Translations under genes and position numbers: made by a program | Assembly (NCBI GenBank): GCA_947630295.1 | Contig: CANRGZ010000008.1 | Coordinates: 1-40,036, forward strand | DNA: 40,036 bases | Reading direction: 5' to 3' | Source of the DNA: an uncultured Lachnospiraceae bacterium | GTDB taxonomy: Bacteria > Bacillota > Clostridia > Lachnospirales > Lachnospiraceae | The notes under the pieces: generated by a model | The model's input: only the letters and a program-made list of their open reading frames with translations | Databases searched by the model: none | Told to the model about the DNA's origin: nothing | Part shown: in pieces, positions 18,156 to 27,200 of the stretch | How positions within the stretch are numbered: position 1 is the first letter of the stretch | Layout of the letters: every line of letters begins with the position of its first letter

Positions 18156-18208
18156 AAAAAAAAACACTCTTGCTTTGGCACATTAAGTGTACCAAAAACA
18201 AGAGTGTT
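18156..18208 (-). terminator. Hairpin and U-tract between vanS and vanG (terminator or attenuator)
   Basis: On the minus strand, AACACTCTTG pairs perfectly with CAAGAGTGTT around a 26-base loop that can form a small inner stem, followed by nine T. The U-tract runs straight into the vanG ribosome site. No promoter can fit after it, so vanG must be reached by transcription that passes this hairpin. Confidence 0.75.
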
Positions 18209-18230
18209 GTTTATTTGTTTATCCGCAAGG

Positions 18231-18274
18231 TTTCCTGTAGATTTACTGCAAAAATTCTTACGATTTTCCTACAA
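18231..18274 (-). promoter_or_regulatory. Candidate VanR operator: four phased octamers
   Basis: On the minus strand, four similar octamers occur in tandem: GTAGGAAA, GTAAGAAT, GCAGTAAA and ACAGGAAA, with starts spaced 11, 12 and 11 bases. The array begins in the vanS stop codon. Helical-turn spacing of direct repeats is typical for OmpR-family regulators such as VanR. No good -35 box is visible, as expected for an activated promoter. Related words (CAGGAAAA, CAGTAAC) occur near 20127-20137 by the vanR promoter, in the opposite orientation. Confidence 0.5.
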
Positions 18275-19363
18275 CGTGGGAAGAATGACTTCAAATTCTA
18301 TTGTTTCCCGTTTGCTTTTTGCAGATATTACGCCTCCGTGCAGTTCGACGATCTGTTTCGCAATTGCCAGCCCCAATCCGGCTCCGCCATTTTTTGTGCT
18401 GCGTGCCGCATCAAGCCGGTAGAACTGTTCAAAGATCCGCGCCAGCTTTTCTTCCGGAATGGTATCACCTTGATTGATAAATCGGATTTTCAGTCTATCG
18501 GCCTGCGCGGTAACAACAATATCTATCATCGTATTTTCAAAGCTGTAAATCACGGCGTTACGCAATAGATTATCAAATACCCGCTGTATTTTGTCCGCAT
18601 CGCACCGCAGCATGACATCCTCAGCAATACTGAGATTACAGTTAAGATTTTTTTCCTTCATCATCGGCTTAAATTCATAGATTAGCTGTTCAAGCAACCG
18701 CGTCAGATTGATTCTGCTGTATTGGAGCGTAATCGTAGAAAGATTAAACCTTGCGATCTCAAAGAATTCGTTGATCAGATCTTCCAGGCGGTCTGCCTTG
18801 TCCAATATAATAGACAGATATTTTTCCCGAAGTTCTTCTGATATTTGTCTTTCATCATGCAGCAGATTTAAGTATCCAATCACTGAGGCAAGCGGAGTTT
18901 TCAAGTCGTGCGCGAGATACATGATCAAATCATTCTTTCGCTGAACAGCGTCATTGGCATCGTGGATATTCCGCAGCGCCTGTTCTCTTGCTAAATTTAA
19001 CTCATTTTGTATGTCGCTCAATTCTTCCGGCAGTTCAATTAAATTATCGTCCGGATGGGAAAGAATTTTTGCGGCATCAATGACACTGTTTAGATACTGC
19101 ATGGCCCTTCTGGTTGAAACGATGGCCAAAACAAACGGACCAATCAGGAGGGTAAGGGCGATAATAATCAGATAGAGTATTTCCATTACACGCAATATCT
19201 CATATAATGGATCGCCGTATTGCCAGAGATGACGTGTGAAAATGAATCTTGCAAGGAAAAAGCCGCCGATCAGAATGCACAACAGAATCAAATAGAAACG
19301 GATATATTGGTTAATGACAGACCTGGATAGCTGCAATACTCTGCGTTGTTCTTTATTTTTCAA
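18269..19363 (-). CDS. vanS: VanS-type sensor histidine kinase
   Basis: The protein has 364 residues, with two membrane segments (about 22-44 and 61-82) that leave a very short outer loop of some 16 residues, so any ligand contact is probably at the membrane. The H-box YLAHDLKTPLASV puts the phospho-acceptor at H152. The N-box (FDNLLRNAVIYSFEN) and G-box (GGAGLGLAIAKQIVELHGG) are intact. Its start overlaps the vanR stop by 11 bases. By context and sequence it should control VanR in response to vancomycin or wall damage. The candidate operator for vanG overlaps its stop. Confidence 0.88.
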   Translation of the reverse strand: MKNKEQRRVLQLSRSVINQYIRFYLILLCILIGGFFLARFIFTRHLWQYGDPLYEILRVMEILYLIIIALTLLIGPFVLAIVSTRRAMQYLNSVIDAAKILSHPDDNLIELPEELSDIQNELNLAREQALRNIHDANDAVQRKNDLIMYLAHDLKTPLASVIGYLNLLHDERQISEELREKYLSIILDKADRLEDLINEFFEIARFNLSTITLQYSRINLTRLLEQLIYEFKPMMKEKNLNCNLSIAEDVMLRCDADKIQRVFDNLLRNAVIYSFENTMIDIVVTAQADRLKIRFINQGDTIPEEKLARIFEQFYRLDAARSTKNGGAGLGLAIAKQIVELHGGVISAKSKRETIEFEVILPTL

Positions 19364-20054
19364 TGATATAACCTACTCCCCATACTGTTTTAATAAATTT
19401 CGGCTTTTTGGCCGGTTCGTTCATCTTTTCCCGCAGTCTGCCGATATGTGCCATCACAGTATTGTTGCTCTGAAAAAACTTTTCTCCCCATACTGCTTCA
19501 TATAATTCCTCTGACGGGACAACAATGCCCTGGTGATCGCACAAATACCACAGGATTGAAAATTCGATGGGCGTTAGCTGTAATTCTTTTCCAAACACAA
19601 GACATTTGTGATTGTCTTTATTGATGACAAGGCCCCTGATATCATATTCATGTGCAGTTTCTTCCTGTTTTTGAGCGGGGGTATTATATCTCATATACCG
19701 TCGTAATTGTGTTTTTACTCTGGCAACGACCTCCAGCGGATTAAATGGCTTTGTGATATAATCATCGGCGCCGATGGTAAGCCCCATGATCTTATCGCTG
19801 TCCTCGACCTTTGCGGTAAGCATGATGACGGGATAATAGAATTTTTCTCTGATCTTCTGACAAATATGAAATCCGTCCACATCCGGCAGCATAACGTCTA
19901 ATATCGCTAAATCTAAATCGGCTTCCTCAATACACTTCAGGGCTTCTGCACCATTGTAAAATTTATATACCGAGTATCCGTCATTTTTTAAGTAGACTTC
20001 AATTAAATCTGCGATTTCCTTTTCATCGTCTACGACCAAAATGTTTTCGCGCAT
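19353..20054 (-). CDS. vanR: VanR-type OmpR-family response regulator
   Basis: The protein has 233 residues. The receiver domain has VVDDEKE at the acidic pocket, D53 in AILDVMLPDVDG as phospho-acceptor, T80 and K102 (ITKPFNPLEVVARVK). The C-terminal winged helix ends in the familiar NNTVMAHIGRLREKMNEP and WGVGYIIEK stretches, which strongly resemble VanR proteins. It is the first gene of the leftward van cluster, with a recognisable promoter 87 bases or more upstream and GGAGCAGG near its ATG. It probably activates its own promoter and the vanG promoter. Confidence 0.9.
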   Translation of the reverse strand: MRENILVVDDEKEIADLIEVYLKNDGYSVYKFYNGAEALKCIEEADLDLAILDVMLPDVDGFHICQKIREKFYYPVIMLTAKVEDSDKIMGLTIGADDYITKPFNPLEVVARVKTQLRRYMRYNTPAQKQEETAHEYDIRGLVINKDNHKCLVFGKELQLTPIEFSILWYLCDHQGIVVPSEELYEAVWGEKFFQSNNTVMAHIGRLREKMNEPAKKPKFIKTVWGVGYIIEK

Positions 20055-20140
20055 ACTTCCTGCTCCTTATTTTTCAGCACAGCTTCCGCAGTTTATTATA
20101 GCTTCCCTTTCTTTGTACCATCCAGGAAAACAGTAACTGC

Positions 20141-20168
20141 ATTATACCGCAATGGATGGAAGATACAA
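20141..20168 (-). promoter_or_regulatory. Promoter of vanRS
   Basis: On the minus strand, TTGTAT (20168-20163), a 16-base spacer and TATAAT (20146-20141). A second TATAAT-like box lies at 20100-20095 with a poor -35. CAGGAAAA and CAGTAAC, read on the plus strand, sit just downstream and resemble words in the candidate VanR operator. Confidence 0.6.
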
Positions 20169-20206
20169 TATCTTGGCCTGTATCTTAAAACTTTTATAAT
20201 GTCATC

Positions 20207-20593
20207 TTAAAATTTTATTTTGGTGATGAGATACACCAGGCCTGCAAAAAACAGGATTCCGCAGAGAATGGCAATTACCTCCAGATGATGTGCCTGTATG
20301 AAATAAATATAACTGTATCCGGTGCGCGCTGCGTTCCATTCGTACATTTTTGTGCCATTCTCATAATATATTTTCGGCACCGGTACCCGGATCATTCGGG
20401 ACAGGAGATAAATCAGCGCATTGCCCAGAAATCCCAGGGCAGAAACGCACAGGGCGATAATTTGTTTCATTTTTTGTGTGCCTTTTGCCTCGATTTCCTT
20501 TACAGCGGGAATGTCCCGGTCGCTTTCAAAATCATCATTTAAAAGATAATCGGTGGTCACGTGAAATAGTTTACTCAGCTGCTGTATATTCAC
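20207..20593 (-). pseudogene. XRE-family regulator with membrane tail, N-terminus lost
   Basis: The frame opens with NIQQLSKLFHVTTDYLLNDD, which is the end of a helix-turn-helix_3 domain rather than its beginning. The first 45 or so residues, including the recognition helix, are missing, and a TAA lies in frame 18 bases before the only start (GTG 20593). The remainder holds two membrane segments (about 42-66 and 104-124). The whole is therefore a decayed membrane-anchored XRE regulator. It could still make a small membrane protein, but no function can be claimed. Confidence 0.6.
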
Positions 20594-20738
20594 AGTAATG
20601 ATGTCATCTTATCACAACGTCCGGCGAAACTGCCACCACTTCAACGTTACAATCCCGCAATCAAAGTTTACATGTGCTATTTTTCTTTTACAATGATTAC
20701 AAATATTACAAATTGATGACATTTCCATCCGACCGAAA

Positions 20739-20747
20739 TGGTATAAT
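20739..20747 (+). promoter_or_regulatory. Extended -10 promoter of the second two-component operon
   Basis: TG-G-TATAAT about 43 bases before the regulator start, with no well-spaced -35. Three TTACAA words spaced 9-11 bases (about 20688-20712) lie upstream and could be activator contacts. The stretch 20594-20690 otherwise shows nothing. Confidence 0.55.
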
Positions 20748-20789
20748 AAACGCATGACGAGGGATTAGAACTTACGCCAAGGAGGGAAA

Positions 20790-21452
20790 ATGTTGAAACG
20801 GATTTTAATTGTGGAAGACGATCCGTCGATTTGTGAATTGCTGGAAATGAATCTGACGGTGGCCGGATATGATTGTATACAGGTTTATGACGGCAGGGCG
20901 GCGCTTTCAATGATCGAAGAGCAATCCTTTGATCTGGCTTTGCTGGACATTATGCTGCCGGAAATCGACGGATTTGCCCTTCTGCCATATATGCGGCAGA
21001 AGGAGATCCCGGTGATTTATCTGTCGGCGAAAAGCGAAGAAGCAGACCGGGTTCGTGGCCTGCGTCTGGGTGCGGAAGATTATCTGGTGAAGCCTTTCAG
21101 TGTGCTGGAGCTGCTGGTGCGAATCGAAAAAGTACTCAGCCGCCGGGATCCCGGCGACCGTGTGCTGTGCTGCTGCGGCGTGCAGGTGAACAAAGAGGAA
21201 CGCAGTGTCTTTGCGAACGGACAACCGGTAGATTTAAAGCCTATGGAATACGCGCTGATGCTGATGTTTCTGGAACATCCGAATTACGTCTTTTCCCGGG
21301 AACAGCTGCTGCACGAGGTATGGGGCGATGATTATTTCGGAGAAACGCGGACGGTGGACAACCATGTGAGTATCCTGCGAAAGAAGCTGCACTGGGAGGA
21401 AAAAATCGTGACGCTGCACCGGGTGGGTTATAAGCTGGAGGTGAAAGAATGA
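20790..21452 (+). CDS. OmpR/PhoB-family response regulator
   Basis: The protein has 220 residues. Receiver domain: EDD pocket (9-11), phospho-acceptor D53 in LLDIMLPEIDG, S79 in place of the usual Thr in YLSAKSE, and K101 in LVKPFSVLELLVRIE. A winged helix follows, with VWGDDYFGETRTVDNHVSILRKKL near the end. A ribosome site AAGGAGG precedes the ATG. The stop overlaps the kinase gene (ATGA). The operon continues into a lipoprotein and perhaps the ECF sigma gene, suggesting an envelope-stress or peptide-sensing circuit; that role is inference. Confidence 0.9.
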   Translation: MLKRILIVEDDPSICELLEMNLTVAGYDCIQVYDGRAALSMIEEQSFDLALLDIMLPEIDGFALLPYMRQKEIPVIYLSAKSEEADRVRGLRLGAEDYLVKPFSVLELLVRIEKVLSRRDPGDRVLCCCGVQVNKEERSVFANGQPVDLKPMEYALMLMFLEHPNYVFSREQLLHEVWGDDYFGETRTVDNHVSILRKKLHWEEKIVTLHRVGYKLEVKE

Positions 21453-22843
21453 AACTCTGGCAGAAAATTGCGGTTTGCGCCACCGCTGTCACATGGCTGG
21501 TGCTGGCCGTGGTCTTTGTGGTGAACTTTGGCGTACAGACGAAAGATTTGCAGAACATAGAAGCCGAAGGCCTGACCCACGCCATGGAACTTTGCAGAGA
21601 CGCGCTGGATGCGTCCATGGATCCTAAGTACCATACACTGGCAGAGCAGACACAGAACAGTCTGGCCCAGTATTTTTTTGCAAATTATGTAACGAATACA
21701 GAAAATGGGGAAATTGCTTACGCCCTGGCTGCGGATGGAAAGCTGCTGTTTTGCCGCACCACCTACGATCCTGCCAAAGGTGCGCCAAAGCAAAAGAAAG
21801 ATAATGCCATATACAGCTGGCGGATCAAAACTGACGACGGTATGGCGCTGGTGGTTGGTGGCGCGTCACATTTTCGTGATGATCTGGTAATTTATGTCAG
21901 CCGAAGCCTGACACCGCTGTATGATTGGATGCGCCGGGCGTGGAACATGGGACTGCTGACTTTAGCTTTCGCAGCGCTTTTAGACGCGGCTCTGATTTTT
22001 TTGATTGTCCGAAGGGCGTTTCGTCCGGTGCGCAGGCTCACCGGCATCAGCGCTGCCATTGCGGAGGGAAATTATCATTTGCGGACGGCGATTCATACAA
22101 AGGACGAGATCGGTGACCTTTCCCGGTCCTTTGACGCCATGACGGACTCCGTGGAGGAAAAAATCCGCTCTCAGGAGGAAGAGCTGAAGAAGCGGCAGCT
22201 ATTGATCGGCGCCCTTTCCCATGAGATCAAAACGCCGGTGACGGCGATTACAGGCTACGCGGATTCGATTTTGCGGATGCCGCTGACCGAGGCGCAGAAA
22301 ATGGAATGTGTCCGGAAAATCGAAGAGGCGGGAAAGAAAATGGCGTCTTTGTCGGAACAGATGTCGGAGCTGCTGGGACTCTCGGATCAAAACCATCTGC
22401 AACAACAGCATTTTCCTGTGCAGAATCTCATCGATGCGCTGCAGGATGTATTTCCTGCCGGAGTGCAGTTTCATACGGAGATACAGACTTTATACGGGGA
22501 GGAATTGCTGCTGTATCAGCTTTGCTGCAATCTGATCCAGAACGGGCTGCGCGCCTGCGAAGGAAAGTCCCCGGTGGAAGTGCGATTTGTGAAGGGAAAG
22601 GATTGTGTACGGCTGATAGTAGAAGATCAGGGCTGCGGCATTTCGCCGGAGCATTTGCCGCTGGTGACGGAACCTTTTTACCGGGTGGATCCGGCCCGTG
22701 CCAAAGCAAAGGGCGGCTCAGGGCTGGGACTGACCATTTGCGACAGCATCGTCCGATGGCATGGCGGCCGCCTGCATCTGGAAAGCACGCCCGGTGCAGG
22801 GACAAAGGTCACGGCGGTTTTGCCGGAAATGACAAATGGATGA
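21449..22843 (+). CDS. Sensor histidine kinase with HAMP domain
   Basis: The protein has 464 residues. Membrane segments at about 8-28 and 165-190 enclose a sensor region of some 135 residues with no recognised fold. A HAMP domain follows (RPVRRLTGISAAIAEGNY then TKDEIGDLSRSFDAM), then the H-box ALSHEIKTPVTAITGYAD with H258. The N-box is CCNLIQNGLRACEG, with Gly-Leu-Arg where Ala-hydrophobic-Lys is more usual, and the G-box is GGSGLGLTICDSIVRWHGG. It is coupled to the regulator gene upstream. Confidence 0.9.
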   Translation: MKLWQKIAVCATAVTWLVLAVVFVVNFGVQTKDLQNIEAEGLTHAMELCRDALDASMDPKYHTLAEQTQNSLAQYFFANYVTNTENGEIAYALAADGKLLFCRTTYDPAKGAPKQKKDNAIYSWRIKTDDGMALVVGGASHFRDDLVIYVSRSLTPLYDWMRRAWNMGLLTLAFAALLDAALIFLIVRRAFRPVRRLTGISAAIAEGNYHLRTAIHTKDEIGDLSRSFDAMTDSVEEKIRSQEEELKKRQLLIGALSHEIKTPVTAITGYADSILRMPLTEAQKMECVRKIEEAGKKMASLSEQMSELLGLSDQNHLQQQHFPVQNLIDALQDVFPAGVQFHTEIQTLYGEELLLYQLCCNLIQNGLRACEGKSPVEVRFVKGKDCVRLIVEDQGCGISPEHLPLVTEPFYRVDPARAKAKGGSGLGLTICDSIVRWHGGRLHLESTPGAGTKVTAVLPEMTNG

Positions 22844-22925
22844 CAAAATGCAGAGAAACCGCGGAAGACTTTTGTAAGTTGCGGCTGGTAGGATCAAAGA
22901 AAAAGCCTTAAAGGAGGAAGCAGCC

Positions 22926-24128
22926 ATGAAATATCTTACTTTCGCAGGAATATTGATAAGTCTTTTGCTGGTTGTAAGCTGCAGCGGGCCGGAGTCCGGG
23001 ACGAAGCATCCGGAACAAGTATCCCAGGCAGCAGGGACGCTGCAGGAAACACTGGATGCCCCCGGCCATGTGGAGGAAACCTTTATTTCCGCATCCGGCG
23101 TCAGCACAGTGAAAGTAGATGCAGACGTATATGTGCCGGAGGCCTCCGGCGCGAATCTGATTGAGGTAACGCCCCGGGCGTTTACGAAAAAGGATATCAG
23201 CCGTATGATCCGGCGGCACGGAAAGGCACTTACCTGGAAATACAGGACAAGCTCTGAATTATACCAGGGCGAGGGACCCGAAAAAAGTACGGATCCGTTT
23301 GAAAAATTCGATTCCTATGATCTGTGGATTTCTGCCGGAGAAGATACCGATGCTGCAGAAGAACGGGAATTGGTGGTTTCCTATGATCTGGATCCGGATA
23401 CGGGGGCGCCAGTCAGTGATCCGGTGATGTATTATGGGCAGGGGTCGTGGAATTTGCAGTTTCCGGATATCGTTCCTCTGACAGACGGAAAGGCGGCGGA
23501 CTGTTCCATTACGGCAGAAGAGGCCACCTCGCTGGCAGAGGAAGAAGTTTCGGCGCTGGCGTCCGGGTACGCACTGGCGGAATATGGGCAGCTGCCGGTC
23601 TACGAGGCCTGGGGCAACCCCCAGTATTATGTGCTGCGGTTTACCCGAAGCATCGGCGATATCCCGGTGAATCCTTCGGTGCCCGAGCAGGCAGGCCCGG
23701 ACGAGGATTGCAGAGGTACCAGTGAAATCGATGTGGTGGTGCGCGACGATGGAGTCTGCGGCGTCAATTATTATAATCCGGAGAAGCTAAAATCTGTCAC
23801 GAAAAAGAAGGTGTACCTGCTGTCCTTTTCGGAAATCTGGGATATTTTTTCCCAGATTGCGCCGCTGTCACTTCAGAAAATGGAGTCAGAAAAGGATCTG
23901 GAAGTCAACCGGCTCAGTATTTCGGAGATTCGTTTCGGGTACCGGAAGCTGCTGCAGCCGGACGGAACCTATCTGTATACGCCGGTCTGGGATTTTTACG
24001 GAACCCGATTTCTGGCAGGCACCGGCGGGTATGCCGGCGGCTGGGATACGGGCGAAACGCCGAAGGACGTGAAACTGACCATAAATGCCATGGACGGAAC
24101 GGTTATTGACCGGGAACACGGGTATTGA
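22926..24128 (+). CDS. Predicted lipoprotein of unknown function
   Basis: The protein has 400 residues. The signal peptide ends in a lipobox (VVSC), so C19 should be lipidated and the protein held on the outer face of the membrane. The rest is acidic and strand-rich, with a domain at about 60-130, an EATSLAEEEVSAL helix typical of PepSY-like repeats near 200, and a C-terminal domain ending in an NAMDGTVIDREHGY stretch. I recall similar clostridial lipoproteins annotated as DUFs (possibly DUF6034) but cannot confirm. It lies 82 bases after the kinase with AAAGGAGGAAG before its ATG, so it is likely a target or accessory sensor of that system. Confidence 0.75.
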   Translation: MKYLTFAGILISLLLVVSCSGPESGTKHPEQVSQAAGTLQETLDAPGHVEETFISASGVSTVKVDADVYVPEASGANLIEVTPRAFTKKDISRMIRRHGKALTWKYRTSSELYQGEGPEKSTDPFEKFDSYDLWISAGEDTDAAEERELVVSYDLDPDTGAPVSDPVMYYGQGSWNLQFPDIVPLTDGKAADCSITAEEATSLAEEEVSALASGYALAEYGQLPVYEAWGNPQYYVLRFTRSIGDIPVNPSVPEQAGPDEDCRGTSEIDVVVRDDGVCGVNYYNPEKLKSVTKKKVYLLSFSEIWDIFSQIAPLSLQKMESEKDLEVNRLSISEIRFGYRKLLQPDGTYLYTPVWDFYGTRFLAGTGGYAGGWDTGETPKDVKLTINAMDGTVIDREHGY

Positions 24129-24163
24129 GATGCAGAAAAGTTTATGTAAAATCATCATATACC

Positions 24164-24191
24164 CAACCTTTTCTTTCTGATTCGTGTCTTA
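24164..24191 (+). promoter_or_regulatory. Possible ECF-type promoter before the sigma gene
   Basis: CAACCTTTT followed about 16 bases later by GTCTTA resembles the AAC...CGTC/GTC pattern of ECF promoters. If real, the sigma factor would drive its own gene. The -10 part is only a partial match. Confidence 0.3.
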
Positions 24192-24210
24192 CAGACGAGC
24201 GCTGAAACAA

Positions 24211-24266
24211 TGGAATGCATTCCGACGATATGGCAGGTGCGCCTTTAAGGGCGCACCTGCCGTTAC
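24211..24266 (+). repeat. Dispersed palindromic repeat, copy A
   Basis: The element starts with the palindrome GGAATGCATTCC, then CGACGAT, then a perfect 12-bp hairpin (GGCAGGTGCGCC / GGCGCACCTGCC) and ends CCGTTAC. A closely matching copy lies at 36975-37028 (31 of the first 33 bases identical). No U-tract follows, so it is not an ordinary terminator. It sits 20 bases before the sigma gene start. Confidence 0.7.
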
Positions 24267-24286
24267 AACAAGAGGAGAAATAAAGC

Positions 24287-27200
24287 ATGTACATGTACAA
24301 TCATAATGAAACAGACGAAACGCTTGTGCTGCTGACACTGGCAGGCGAACAGACGGCCTATGAGGTGCTGGTCATGCGGTATCAGCAAACGGTAACGGCT
24401 GTGGCAATGGCTGTTACAAAAAACTGGTTTACGGCCCAGGACGCGGCCCAGGATGCCTTTGTGACGGCCTGGATGAAGCTGGACACCCTGCAGGAACAGG
24501 AGAAATACTGCAGCTGGGTTTGCCGGATTGCGAAAAACTGTGCTTTGAACATGCTGCAAAGATACCGGAGCTTTCTGCCACTGGACACGGCAGATCAGCT
24601 TGGCATGTCAGACGGCAGCGAGACCAGTCCTGCCGTTCTGTATGAGCAGGCCGAAGAACGAAGGGAAATTAGAAAAAGCGTTATGCGGCTGCCGGAACGG
24701 GTACAGGCCATCATTCGTCTGCATTATTTTGAAAATCTTTCCATCGCAGAGATCGCAGACCGGATGCGGATTTCCGAAGGCACGGTCAAATGGCAGCTTC
24801 ACGATGGAAGGAAGCGAATCAGAAAGGAACTCTGTGCGATGAATGAGAAATACAGCGACACGCTGGTGCAGCGTGTTATGAAAAAGGTGGAGGAATTAAA
24901 GCTCTGGCAGCTGAAAAATGACAAAAGCGGTTTTGCAGCGGCATATCAGGAAGTTTTGCGGGAAGTGGAAGCCATGCCCGAATGCAGCAAAAAGCAGCAT
25001 GCGCTGGCAGACGTATTGATGCGTGGCTGGTGGTGGCTGCCCGGCAAAAAGAACGACGCATTGTTTGCCCGCATTGCCCGGGCGGCGATGGAAGGACACA
25101 ATGAGGAGGTCATGATTTTTATTGTGACCCGGGAGGATGCCATGCTGCATGGCAGCGCGCTGATCGAATTTATGAAAAGCAAGCAGATTCCGCGGCTGGA
25201 AAAGGCAGGATTTCAAAAAACCTTGGGACGGGAATGGTTCTGGCTGGGGTATCGTCTGTGCCGGGCGGGAAAACCGAAAGAAGGCAGGGACGCTTATCAT
25301 AAGGCCGAACTGTATCTGAAGCCGTCTGACGTTTACCGCGTGCTGGTGCCAGATACCCTTGCCCTGGAAACACAGCTGGCGACCCGGTATCAGAATACAG
25401 CAGAGGAAAAATATCTCATTTGCGCGGTGGCGGAGGAATATCGCCGGATTGACGGCCACCTTCGTTTCTGGACGGAAGAAGGCATTCGCGAAGGCGGACT
25501 GCTATCCATAGACGATATTGACAGAAGGTGCATGCATCTGTTTCGCAATGCGTCCGGCTGCGACGGGTATTTCTTTCAGAAACTTGCACCCGGCGAGATC
25601 TATACGGGGACGGACGGCTCCACGCTTCGTTATCTGTCGGAGGACGAGGTGGCGGAAACGCCTGCCGGACGGTTTTCCCATTGTCAGCTCTGGGAAGTGC
25701 GGCGCTGGACGCTCTTCCTTAAAATTGTTTGCAGAACCTTTTACAAGGATGGTGTCGGAATTGTGCGCCAGGAAAATGTCATTGACGGCGTGAAATACAC
25801 TCGTGTACTGAAATCCTATGTGATCTGTGGCGGAAAGGGGATGCTCCCGTTTTACCCGGGCAATACCTGGGAATATATCAGCGAGGATGCCGGAAACGGA
25901 ATTTCCTCCGAACTAAAGACTGCGGTTTCCTATGCCGATGAGGGAACCATCCTTCTTTCCTGTTGGGAAAATACCGAAAGAACGGCCTATGACGAAACTG
26001 TCTGGAGCGATATGGTGCAGAAAATAGCCCGGGAGTATCATCATTCGGACACCCATGGCAATCTGTCGATCTGCGATGTGTCCGAAAGCATTGAGCGGGC
26101 AGAGCAGCTGGCCGTAACGCCTATGCAAAAGGCGCATACCAAAGCAGCAGCATCGGCTGCCCGGCGGATCATGGACACAGACACCGGATTTCATCCGGAC
26201 ACAGATGTGACGGGACACTGGAATTTTTTTGAGCGGCAATATATTCGCAGGAAAGGCGGGGTTCTGCTGCTGACGGAATACAATCCGCGCTGGTCATTTG
26301 AATGGAAAAAATCAGGCGTGATGGGACTGGCAGGGGAACCGATTTTTTACAACAGCATCTTCGGCATCCTGCGGGATGTGACAAACTGCATCTGGTCCGA
26401 CGCATGGCAGGTGGGCGCCTCCGAGGTGGAATATACGAGAGGCCCGTATGAGATCAGAACCCGGATTCGCTGCGAAGACGGCGGAACCATTACCACGAGG
26501 GCAGGGCGTTTTGAACATTGTCTGAAGCTGTGTCTGGACACGAAGGGACTGGACGGCGGCTTATACTATCAAAACGGAAAGAAAGCATATTATTTTGCAG
26601 AGGGCATGGGGATCGTCCGCGCGGAATTTGAGTATAGCGGCGGCGCAGGCACCGCGGTATACGAGCTTTGTTCCTATGAAGGCACAGGCGAAGGGTTTAT
26701 GCCGGTGGCAGACGGACTGGTGCGCCGTTATGAGGCCAGGGATCTGACCGATGGGTTTGCGGCGTCGGCGGAATATGCCTTTGTGGCGGATGAGGACGGC
26801 GATATTGTGGTCTTTTCCGACCGCACAGGCATTCGCCGGACTTCTCCCGCGATTACGCAGTACAGTTCCATCTTAAATGAAGTGACGGAAGATCGCCTGT
26901 GGGAAGCCGGAAAGCGCGCAGAAAGCAGGCTCCGGCATGACGTCAACAATTTTCATCTGCTGTGCCATTTTCTGGGCCGGCCTACCCGATATTGGGGCAA
27001 GCCGGAAAAGGCGGCGGCATGGAACAAATACCGGCTGCAGATCATGGAAGGTCTGGGCGGCGGCACCGTTCCCGACGCCTGGCTGGGGATGTACGCCAGT
27101 ACCAGTTTTCGTACTGCCTGCGCACTGTTTGGCTGCGGAGAAAAGGAAGAGGGGTATGCCTGGCTGGACAAGGCTTTTGCAGCCTATGACAAATGGGACA

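Noticed and set aside
18142..18268. T-box or riboswitch before vanG
   Set aside because: Only about 90 bases separate the possible promoter from the start, and no T-box or known aptamer core is visible, just one hairpin.
22306..22911. 201-codon frame overlapping the second kinase
   Set aside because: An alternative frame of a conserved kinase domain, low-complexity and without motifs.
24232..24261. Hairpin as the terminator of the lipoprotein gene
   Set aside because: The stem is strong, but no T-tract follows, and a copy of the same element lies inside the proBA operon. A dispersed repeat fits better.
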